Positions 43,901 through 55,900 of a stretch of DNA of 64,000 bases are shown here, one piece after another. The stretch lies in the NCBI GenBank assembly GCA_013339895.1, contig JABACO010000006.1, positions 1,580,806 to 1,644,805 on the forward strand. The letters are read 5' to 3'. Each line of letters opens with the position of its first letter. Position 1 is the stretch's first letter. The DNA comes from Ephydatia muelleri (taxonomy: Eukaryota > Porifera > Demospongiae > Spongillida > Spongillidae). The translations under genes and the position numbers were made by a program. The notes beneath the pieces are model-generated. The model saw only the letters and a program-made list of their open reading frames with translations. It was not told the origin of the DNA and ran no database searches.

Positions 43901-46900
43901 ATCTATTTTAAAAACATGTTCATGTGGACCACAGTGCTTGATATGCTTAATACAATTTTCATAAATCCCCTAAATAGTGAATCCATTAACAGCAGTAATG
44001 CAAGCTATGGAATTGTGCCATTACATAGACATGTAATTAAACAAGTACTTGAAAATCATTCTACACAATTAGTAGAACAAATTAATATCCAAAGCTTACA
44101 GTAATTGCAATGACATAGCATTAGTGTTATTATTATTGTATTGTGTCAAACTTTATCAAAGGTATCATGAATGTGCTTAAGTGGCTAAAAAAATTGCTAA
44201 ATTGATAATGCATCTAATAGTGGGTATGTACAAAATGTATATATACAACAGGGTTCATTTCCTCATTCATAAAACTGTTTCTGTAGTGATATTCACAAAG
44301 TTTATTCATGCATTTGTGCATGAATAAGTAGCACAAAACTGGGTATATATTATGAAGGAGTGTCACACTATTCATAATATCAACAGTATGGAAACCATGT
44401 ACAGACTGTAAAGGAAAGAGAAAGTGCAATAGCATCTCTCAAATGTTGGATACGAGACTGAGAGCTGGAAAAAGGAAATAAATTAACAATTTGTACATAT
44501 GGTTCATAAGATCTATGTAACATATGATTCAACCATGCGCCCAATGTACACAATAATCATTTGAACTATAGAATCATATTTGCACTGCCTGTTTAACAAC
44601 AGGCAGTTCAAACACAAAGTGACATTGTAATTCAACCTTCTGAAGTGAGGACACCTCCTTAATGACGATTTAAAATAGCTGACTATCATCTCTGCAATAG
44701 GGGAACATCATACACATTATGAAATTCATCTTTATATCCGCTCCACCTGTACTAACAATTAACACCTTTAGGTTCCATTTAAACAGCCTCCCGTATACAA
44801 CTAATCCTATGCAGATGTTATTAGCAAAAATTTTGATGTGCCATGCAATCACTGTTGGAGCTAGCACCAGCACTTTATCTTGATCGTGAACCCCTTACCT
44901 TCTGGAGTGTATGACCACCTATTCCAGTTAATGCATCATGAACCTCCCTCTAACTGAATGAGCTGGGTTTGTTAAATTTTTACTATGTCAGCTACACATG
45001 CTTCAAGTTTGATTTCAGTGACCTCTGGGTTTCATTATGTACAGGATAAGTCTTCTCTACTGTCATCAAAATATGCTTAGGTGTAGATGCATCTCAAAGG
45101 CATGACACAATGTGACCCTAAATATTTGCCTTATCTGTGATAATACTGTTAACGTCATGCACACAATTTCTCACCACACAGACATAGATGAATGTGCTCT
45201 GGGCATAAGTGGATGCAGTCAGATTTGTACCAACACCATTGGAAGCTATGTGTGTAGTTGTTACCTTGGATACCAGATCTCTTCCAACAATAAAACTTGT
45301 GTCGGTAAGACAATTTCCAAGCAGAGCATCACAATATGCATTTCATGAGTACAACTTCAAATCACACAGACACAAATGAATGTGATCAGGGAATAAGTGG
45401 TTGCAATCAGAATTGTACCAACACCAATGGAAGCTATATGTGCAGTTGCTATCTTGGATACCAGATCTCTTCTGACAACAGATCCTGTGTGCAGGGTAAG
45501 CCCTAAAGAAATTTGTTTGCCAAATCTTGCCAAGATTTTGTTCCACATACTTGTGTTGTGCGTTCCAGTTTTTCTAGAGCACAATTCAAAATGCTTGTGC
45601 AATGTAATTGGAGGCATATCACTCTTCTAACTTGTACAGGTTGAAGAGTTTTGTAAAAAGCGTTCCCCCCACAAGTTGTAAAGTGCCACGCCCCTTGTCA
45701 TTGAGCACGGGTTGCCTCGCTATTTACAAACTCTTCAACCTGTGCAAGTTAGAAGGGTGGTATTCCTCCAATTGAATGATGCAAACACTTTGAATCGTGC
45801 TCTAGAAAAACTAGAACTCTTGCGGCAAAGATTTACACAAGAATTTGGCTTGGCAAGACTTGGCAAACATTTTTCATAGGGGATGAATACCTAAATCATA
45901 TTCAATAATTCCACTTTTGAATCATGAATTACAAATTTGCAATACATGCATTAAGTCAACAGTTACCAGATATTCATCTATATTCTCAATGCAAACACTT
46001 TAATATGAGCATTAACAATATAGCTAAAAATGCTCAACTGAATCTAGACACTTGTCCTACGTACACCTGTAGGTGTATCCGGCATATGGCCTAGGGTAGC
46101 TTGCTATCCGTTTATACGTTTAATTTTTTTTAATTTTTATTTTTATACAAATCAAATTTTAATTACAAACCTAGAATTTTGAAGTTATGCTGTGTCATTA
46201 AAGTAATCAGCCAACCTACCTGCAAAATGTACAACACAATTACAAAGCAGAAATTGCAATATAACAAAAAATAAAAAACTACAAAAGCATCATCTAGATC
46301 CAATTCTTTAGCCCCTGATGATTGTTTTCATAATTGCATGCACATTTGTCTTGACTTGTATGCAATTGTGACGAATGAACTATTATGTTGTTTTATGTAA
46401 TAACCTTTTGCGTGCGGACCGTGCGGCCCCTATTGTGTAGGACTGTGCTGTGTGATAACTAGTTTCGTTTCGCATAGCGGTGATGTAATCCATCCACTGC
46501 TGCTTATGTGGGTCTTTGTGTTTGTTAATTAAACGAATCCGCTTTAGGGAACTTTTATTAAAAACAGCTTAGTGAAACTTTTTTTGGCATGCAAAAACGT
46601 TTTTAGAGTGTTACATTGTATATTGTAAAGTACTTTGTATCAATCTGGAGGATGTGGGTAGGTTTGTCCGTCATCCTTGTTTTCGAAACATGACATGCAT
46701 GATCAGCAATTGGTTGTGATAATTATTTCACAACAGCAGTAATTATCCTCTTCCTATCATAATGAATTTCTAATGAACATTGTGATACATTGCGAAGTTT
46801 TTATAAAATCCTAAACTTCAATATGTATTATACCCATTGTACTCTATATCATGCCTTGCATGACAGTAAACAGATCAGCACATGCACGGATTCGCTCTTA

Positions 46901-49900
46901 TTCATCCACATTGAAATGATAAGTGATTAATTTGTATTTATCTAGAGATGATTTTTCAACGAATTGGGTTTAATGGGGTGAGGTGTGTGGAGTTGAGGTA
47001 TCAAGGTATGTGAAATACAAATTATCCAACTGCAGCTCTTAGCTGGACACATTAATGATTAGTTACATCTGACATTAACAATGTTCAATCAAATTCTACC
47101 ATCTAACAGGTCAGAAGTTAGTCTCGTACCCAGACCCACGCCACAGTAGCGGATGGATTACATCACCGCTACGTGGAAGTAGGGTCTGGAGAATCAAAAT
47201 CATGGCTCCCGCCGTTCGATTCTGAACGGTACAATCGGATTGCAAGCATGCGCAATTAGTGGTTTTAATTGAATTTTTCGCGTGACAGTCACGCGAGCGT
47301 TCGTAGCATGAGATCACCTCCGCTGCAATCAAGCTTGGCTTTCAGTCTGACCAGCGAGCAGCTATTGAAGCCAGTGGTTGTGATGTCTTCGTTTCTTTAC
47401 CAACTGGAAGCGGGAAGTCCTTCTGCTATTGGATCCTGCCTAAACTGTTCGACAGACGAGCGGGAGGGTCAGTATAATCATCGTTGTTAGTCCCTTGCGC
47501 GTTAATGAAGGACCAGGTCGAATTGAAGCACTAACAAGGAGAGATGCTACTTGTACAGCAGTGTATGCAGGAGCGACGCCATTCTACTAGACAGAGCAGA
47601 TATCAGTAACTCATCTTACCAACACTGCAGGTGACAATTGATTACCCACAAGGTCATCACGATTACCAGATGACATGTAATCAACCCGCAGCGCGTGACA
47701 GTGGTATGACTTAATGTTAATTATTACATTCCACTGGCCACAATTTTGCCGAGAGATTCTCCAGACCCTACTTCCACGTAGCGGTGATGTAATCCATCCG
47801 CTGCTGTGGCGTTGGACTGGGTACGAGACTATGGTGAAGTCAAGTGGGAAGCATGTGCCATTGTAGGGCCAATCATGTGTTTCGGAAATGAGTGAAGCAA
47901 GCTATTTAAAGACAGTGCGCATGTGTATGCCTAATACGTGATGAAGTGGATGTCATTTTTAACAGATTCAATTGCGTGCATTATAGGTTTAATACATAGT
48001 ATGAACCCAGTATCCATGGGCAGCAGTTTCCAAATCGATTACGCATGTGCTACATAACAGTGTGCATAACATTCTCATTTCTATATCATTTTATTAATAC
48101 AGTTGCAGCTCAATCTTGTGGAGTGACTTACAATTACAATGAAGGAGCACTTGTTCTGAGTGGCTATGTGAAATGCTATGATCAACCATACGCATCTGCC
48201 ACCACTGATAGTGACTTGGCAGCCTGCAATAACACTCAAATAGTTTTTGTTGGTGCTAAAAGCTCCATTTTTTCGACTGTGTTTGAAATAGGAGCATTTG
48301 GTTCATCAGAAATATTTACAGCAACATACTCCCTAACTACAGCATATTATGATCCTGCAGGAGGTGCCTATTGGTACCGCTATCCATCATACAGTTTTGG
48401 TTTTGCCAGTTCTTCAAGTGTGAACCTGAATTCCTGTGATTATGGTCAGGGCTACCCTGACTGTGTAAGTCGTCTCTGCTGGCATCTGGGTGGTGGTGGT
48501 GGTTACAGAGCTGGATGCACAACAGGATTAAATAGCGACTCAACATGGAGAAAAGTGATTTACAAAGGAAATAATAACCTGGCAATGTGCAATTCAGGTA
48601 AGAGCATATGTTTAATTTACTTTAAACAAATTTAATCAAGAAATGTCTGAGGGACAAAGGTTTTAATGCATATCATATATCCAAAAACATTTTACTACAT
48701 AATTAATTGGACTTAATTTCATATGAAAATATATTTCAACACCACTGACAAATTCAGTGTATCGGAAGTTTCGTTAGAAACTTCCATATAGAATTTGACC
48801 CCGACTATGAATGTCATTAAAAAAACGCGACCCGTCTGTAACAACACTCCCGACGATCGGATCGTGTAGCTTGTTTTAGCAATCGATCTAGAAGTCAAAA
48901 ATGAGTAGTTTCGTTTTTGTTTCATGTCGCAGAACCGCGTGGTTGTAGAGAACAAGAGTGTACTGCCCGTTCTCTTACCCAGTCTCGGAACAAGGGGCGG
49001 GTCGTCTTCTCCTCCTCCTCCTCCTCCTTCTTGGCAACGCATAACTCGGGACAGGAACACTTTTAAGCGATCACAATTTCACCACTAGCTTCAGAATCGG
49101 ATGGAGGACTCGCTTTTATATAAATGGGTGTGAAAAAAAAATTAAGAAAACAAGTAAATAAAAACATTCTCTACGAGAAAGTTGGTAGGATATAGGATTT
49201 GAAGACAATTGGTGGTGTAAAGAGCAAGGAAACAAGGTCTTATCAGAAGGGAAAATGTAATAGTCCTATATTTAGCACAGAAACAACTCATGCCCTAGAA
49301 ATGTGCTTAATATAGGACTATTACATTTTCCCTTCTGTAAGACCTTGTTTCCTTGCTTTTTACACCACCAATTGCCTTCAAATCCTATATCCCACCAACT
49401 TTCTCGTAGAGAATGTTTTTATTTACTTGTAACATTCACGGCTTTGATCATACAACTATTGTGAACAATCCCATGCAATAAGGGTCCTTTCCATGCCACT
49501 AACATTTTAATTACTCAATGTGTTTGTGCAGCTCATTTTCTGCCGATGATCTGTAATGCATTGTAGGGACATTGATGTGTACCGTTGTTATGATTTTCAT
49601 TATTGTTGCAGTGGATAATCAGCACTGCATGAATAGGAAACAAGAACTTCACAGTTCTTCCCAAAAACTGAGACATGCATAAGGGCTTGGTATGAATAGC
49701 TTATCAAAATGACTGCTTCTCTCTCATGTATGAGATGGCAACATAATTTGAATGTGTGAGATTACATCATAACAAATCATTATATTGTGTATTATCAGCA
49801 GATCACCTTCTCTGACAATCTGCATATAAGGGAAGATAAATACTGCAGACTATGACACCATTTAACAGCATAATGCGTACCAAAACATGTTACATAGATT

Positions 49901-52900
49901 TCCTAGTACCAGTACGCAGATGTAGATTAGATTAAAGCACTTGCTGTAACCAGAATAGTACCAAAAACATCGTACGCAGGCCCACTATGTTTTTGGTACT
50001 AATCTGGAACAGCAAGTGCTTACATCCATTTTCATCTTCATACTTCAATTCATGCAATCTTTAGCTTTGACAGCCTCTATTTATTTGTTGTAAAGTATAA
50101 TGCATTTCTGGCCATGTGTCCTATAGACGGAGTATTCATTTTTTGTGAGCAATTGTAAGAGATAGAAGTGTATGAATGAGAGAAGAGTAAATAGGTCATA
50201 ACAAGTCACATTTTTACTGGCGCAATATAATGAAACACGAATAACAAGTATCTTATTCTTTTTGAGTTGGTGGAATATAGGATTTGAAGACATTAGTGAT
50301 GTAAAAAGCAAGGAAAAAAAAAGGGAAAATGTAATAGTCCTACATTTAGCACACATGCCCTATAATTGGGCTAAATTTTGGACCATTCCATTTTCCATTC
50401 TCCTATTTACACCACTATTGTATTTAGCACCAACTATTTTAGTTACTTGTTTCATTGATTTTTGCTCATTCCTGTCATGTACAACTGAATAGTCCCACTC
50501 CCCCCATAGCAGCATTCCTGTCATGTACAACTGAATAGTCCCACTCCCCCCGTAGCGGCATTCCTGTCATGTACAACTGAATAGTCCCACTCCCCCCGTA
50601 GCGGCATTCCTGTCATGTGCAACTGAATAGTCCCACTCCCCCCGTAGCGGCATTCCTGTCATGTACAACTGAATAGTCCCACTCCCCCCGTAGCGGCGAT
50701 GTAATCCATCCATATGCAGCTGTGAGGGTCAGTTGATTAAATCAACGTCTAATAATACATTATGTATTACCATATCAATGCCAAGACCTAAATCACATTA
50801 CATCATCACTATGCCTATGCATCAATGCATAACCTACCCATTACAACAAGTTACGTCTACGTGCAATGACACAGCAATTTGCTGGTACTTGCATGTCTCA
50901 TTACACTTGAGTGATCTATACTTGGCTCGTTAGTTAAACACATCTGAGAAATAATTCCCTCACTAGTCCTATGTATCCAGACCACATGTAAGCGGTTTAT
51001 TCATTTTAGTATGTACAAGCACAACGTCGTGAGAAAGGGGTTGCTTTAGGTCAATGACATGGACACCCAGCAAATTTCCATTAAGGCCAGTACTCATCAA
51101 TATTTAGACGAGGCATATAAGTACACTGTATACTGTAGTTCTGTTTCTTATTAATATTGGGTGACGTCCTTCCTATTCAGTTAAGCATTTTTTAAATGTT
51201 AGATTTGAACGGCCACATGATAAGACACTTAATTCGCTATTAATTAAAAATTGTAAAACAAAATTACGTACCCGTCTATGCCGACCAATTCTGAAGCTAT
51301 TGGTTCAAATTTTAGCTATCCCGAGTTATGAGCTGCCGGAAGAAAGGGAAGGAGGATATTTCATGTGACCGGCTATTTTGCGACGTGAAATAATGATGTA
51401 ACTGCTCTTCTCATTCGATTACGACAAGCTATACCTTGTTAGAAACGGGTCGCGTGTTTTTAATGACTTCATAATCGTGGTGAATTCCTATAAGGAATGT
51501 TCTAACGAAACTTCCGATTTAACACTCCTCTACGCAAAAATCGTGAGCTTCACTGTAAAGGTCTCCTCGGGGACTCTTTCGCTTTTTCAGCTCCGTCCAT
51601 GCCGACGAGGCAGCCTTACTAGCGTGCCTTTTAAAGCAACTGCTAGTTGGAATTTCGTCAGGAGGGTTCTGAAAAGAACCGTTTCGATCGCTAGAAATAA
51701 CGTCCTCAGCCATTCAGAAACAACGCCCTCGATAATTAGATAGGTTATGAAAGTTTATGTTTTTTTAAACGTATTCAATGTCTAATTATTCAAAATGGCG
51801 ACGTTACCAAACCACTGTTTTTTTTTTTAGCTTGTTTTCTACGCTGCGTTTAACGTTACAGGCCGTGGATGGAGCCAATTCGATACTACACGTATCGCAC
51901 AATGTAATCTGAAAATCCTGAGTGCTATAATCTTCGCAAGAGGAAAAACCTGACCTAACACAAACACACCTAAAATGGTGGTGTTTTTATGAATGCAACT
52001 GTAACGTTCGATCCGAAGTTGAATGCGTAAGACTCAAACGTTGAAGACATAGATGAACTAGTAATATACCAAATTTCATTGAAAAAGACGAAAAACTCAG
52101 GCAGAAATCAATGCACAAGTTGATTTGGAAAGGGGTAGCTAAATTCGTTAATAACTAACCATTGGTGTCACGTGATGACATTCTTTTTCAAGTTCATACT
52201 GCCAAGTCATATCACAATAGAGGTATCTAATTTCCCATACTACTACTGAAAAATACAACATAGAACATAAAACTTTGGGGGAAACAAAAATTGGCCAAGT
52301 ATGATGTTCTCTGCTGTAGTCTTACAACTTGTGATTTTACAAATGACTCTGTCAGAAAATCCCCCATGGTTGAACGAAATTGGCTTTCTATTGAGTTCAG
52401 TCTGCAAATTATCATTTCACTTAGCACATTTCATCCAATGCATGTTGGATCGCTGTGATTGTGATGTATTCTTGTTTACTTTCGTCATGAGCCATCGTCG
52501 CGATCGATAGAATACATCGATCTCCCGGCTATCTTTTTCTGGATTCCCATAATTAGGAAAACTGTGGCGATAATGAGCGGCTTGTCTATTCAAACTCATG
52601 ATCTGATGAAGTCAATAACGCTCAGGCCCCACTCTATAATTGACATAAATAAAGTGTTGACACTCATTATTATACATGTACATGTTACATCTAACAAGGC
52701 TGCTTCGTGCAGTATTGGATTAACCAATAGGGCTTGATTAAGATGAAACAATTATTATTTGTCACAGTACCTAGCTTACTTATATGTTCATATGGGAGTT
52801 CCAAAGCAACTCAGCGTGAATACAGTTGCAAAAGGCTATTGTTTAATTTAGAGCAGAGAATAGGTGGAGAAAGTTAACGAACAAAACCTATCAATAACGA

Positions 52901-55900
52901 TCGAACCACTCTACGCAACACGCCGAATATGAAGCGATTTGGCCTCGCGCCTACCAGCCGCATGGTGATTTTGAACACCATGCATGGGATATCAGGCCTC
53001 GTTATGTCGGCTCTCAGCTTGTTCAAGACACGTGAAAATACATTTCTCCTGCAACATGGAAAAATAGTCTAGTATATGCTGAAAATAGGAAATCAATACA
53101 TTATTAACCATACGCGATTAATGCGAAAGGCATTTTAAAAAAGCAACTTATATTGAATTAAAATAATACTGTCGTCGTATGATCTCCCAATATAGCAGCA
53201 CTGTATGTCATCAAATCCGTAAGAGTTTTTATTTAAAGCGCACTAAGCACTTAGTCAATCGCTGGATTATACACGGATGAGGTTCACTCAGTTCCCATGT
53301 ATTCTGCTGTTAAGCGAGTAAAGCTGAAAGAACAAAAGCTATGTCCTCTTCAGGAATTGATCATCTCTTTCAGTTAATGCTTCACAATTCTCCCCAAATT
53401 ATAAACAAGGTTTTTTTTGTTTAATAACTGTGCTTTTATAATAACTTTTTTTAAAGGTCTTCACTGCTTTAAGAGATGTCTAGGTCTAGTACATCTCAAG
53501 TGCATGATGGAACATGACCCCAGTGATAACATTGTTAATGCCATATGCACACTTCCCACCATACAGACATAGATGAATGTGCTCTGGGTATAAGTGGATG
53601 CAATCAGAATTGTACCAACACCAATGGAAGCTATGTGTGCAGTTGTTTCCTTGGATTCCAAATCTCTTCCAACAGCAGAACTTGCGTGGGTAAGAGAATA
53701 TTCCAGCAAGTGCATGACACAATATGACTCAATTATTCATGGATATTAGTAAAGTTTAATGTGTGTACACATCATCCCACCACACAGATAATGATGAATG
53801 TACTCTGGGTGTAAGTGGATGCAGTCAGATTTGTATCAACACCTATGGACGCTATGTGTGCAGTTGTTACCTTGGATACCAGATCTCTTCCAACAATAGA
53901 ACTTGTGTCGGTAAGTCAGTATCCAAGCAGAGCATGAAACTATACATTTCATGAATGCAACTTCACATCACACAGACACAAATGAATGTGCTCTGAGTAT
54001 AAGTGGTTGCAATCAGAATTGTACCAACACCAATGGAAGCTATGTGTGTAGTTGTTACCTCGGATACCAAATCTCTTCTGACAACAGAACTTGCATGGGT
54101 AAGAGAATATCCAGCAAGTGCATGACACAATACGATTTAGTGATAGCACTGTTAATAATTGTTTAATGTCATATTCACAATTTCTCACCTCACAGACATA
54201 GACGAATGTGCTCTGGGTATAAGTGGATGCAATCAGATTTGTACCAACACCGTTGGAAGCTACGTGTGTAGTTGTTACATTGGATACCAAATTTCTTCCA
54301 ACAACAGAACTTGTGTGGGTAAGAGAATATCCAGCAAGTGCATGACACAACATGACATCATTCAGTGATAGAACTGATAACTATAGTTAAATGGGACAGT
54401 TCACGCGAAAATGATAACTCGCATTTATATATAAAATGTGCTTCTCGTTTGAATCGCTATATCTTCCGAACGGTTAAGGCTATCAACATCCTATTTTCAA
54501 CCTTCATACCATACCATTTCTCTATGGCAAAATATGTTTTGGGGTCTTGCACTTGCTCCTTGCCAGTATTGCAACGTTCGATACCCCACCGGTTCAAACC
54601 CGCCATATCTTTCTGTAGGAGTAATCAAATCGCTTCAAATTCGGTTTGTAGGTGGAGAGGTCCTATATGTTCTGTTCGTTAATTTTTATGCAATCCGTTA
54701 CGGAGATACAGTTGAAGAAACTACTTGCACATTTTCGCGCTCGTTTCGCACCAATGATTTGGGCAAATTGCGCTCCGCTCAATGTATGGGGAGGCGGGGA
54801 TTATTACATTGGCGCGAATCAAGCGGAAAAACGTGCACGTAGTTTATTCAACTGTATCTCCGTAATAGATGGCATAAAAATTAACGAACAGAACAAATCG
54901 ATAGGTATAGGACCTCTCTACCTACTACCGAATTTGAAGCGATTTGATTACTCCTACAGAAAGTTATGGCGGGTTTGAACCCGGTGGGGTATCGAACGTT
55001 GCAATACTGGCAAGGAGCAAGTGCAAGATCCCAAAAAGTATTTTACCATAGAGAAATGGTGTGGTATGAAGTGTTGAAAATAGGATGTTGATAGCGTTTA
55101 CCGTTCGGAAGATATAACGATTCAAACGAGAAGCATTTATATACATTGTATATATAAATGCGAGTTATCATTTTCGCGTGAACTGTCCCAAATGTCATAT
55201 GTTCAACTTCCACCTCACAGACATAGATGAATGTGCTCAGAGTATAAGTGGATGCAATCAGATTTGTACCAACACCATTGGAAGCTATGTGTGCAGTTGT
55301 TTCCTTGGATTCCAAATCTCTTCCAACAACAGAACTTGCGTGGGTAAGAGAATATCCAGCAAGTGAATGACACAACATGTTTATGAAATTATAACTGGTA
55401 ATAATATTTTTAAGTATACATCTTCCCACCCCACAGATAATAATGAATGTGCTCTGAGTATAAGTGGATGCAATCAGAATTGTATCAACAACAATGGAAG
55501 CTATGTGTGTAGTTGTTACCTCGGATACCAAATCTCTTCTGACAACAGAACTTGCATAGGTAACAGACTATCCAGCAAGTGCATGACACAATATGACCAT
55601 AAATATTTACCATGATTTAGTGATAGCACTGTTAACAATTGTTTAATGTCATATTCACAACTTCCACCACCCAGACATAGACGAATGTGCTCTGGGTATA
55701 GATGGATGCAATCAGATTTGTACCAACACCATTGGAAGCTACATGTGCAGTTGTTTCCTTGGATACCAAATCTCTTCAAACAACATAACTTGTGTGGGTA
55801 AGAGAATATCCAGCAAGTGAATGACACAACATGTTTATGAAATTATTCAGTGATAGAACTGGTAATAATATTTTTAAGTATACATTATCCCACCCCACAG

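Larger units (their letters stand above)
43393..51187. repeat. segmental duplication, copy 2 (expanded by insertions)
   Basis: Same order as 36560-40077 but interrupted by three blocks: 43581-46710 (with two EGF exons and a foldback), 47110-47840 (TIR element), and 48766-49431 (foldback-bearing insert at a TA). The first block implies that the duplication and the EGF exons were shuffled together. Confidence 0.88.

Noticed and set aside
45182..45495. Treating EGF exons 1-2 as the end of a separate first gene
   Set aside because: No transmembrane exon or stop-containing last exon follows before module 4b; one gene with a duplicated segment is simpler, although two fused genes cannot be excluded.
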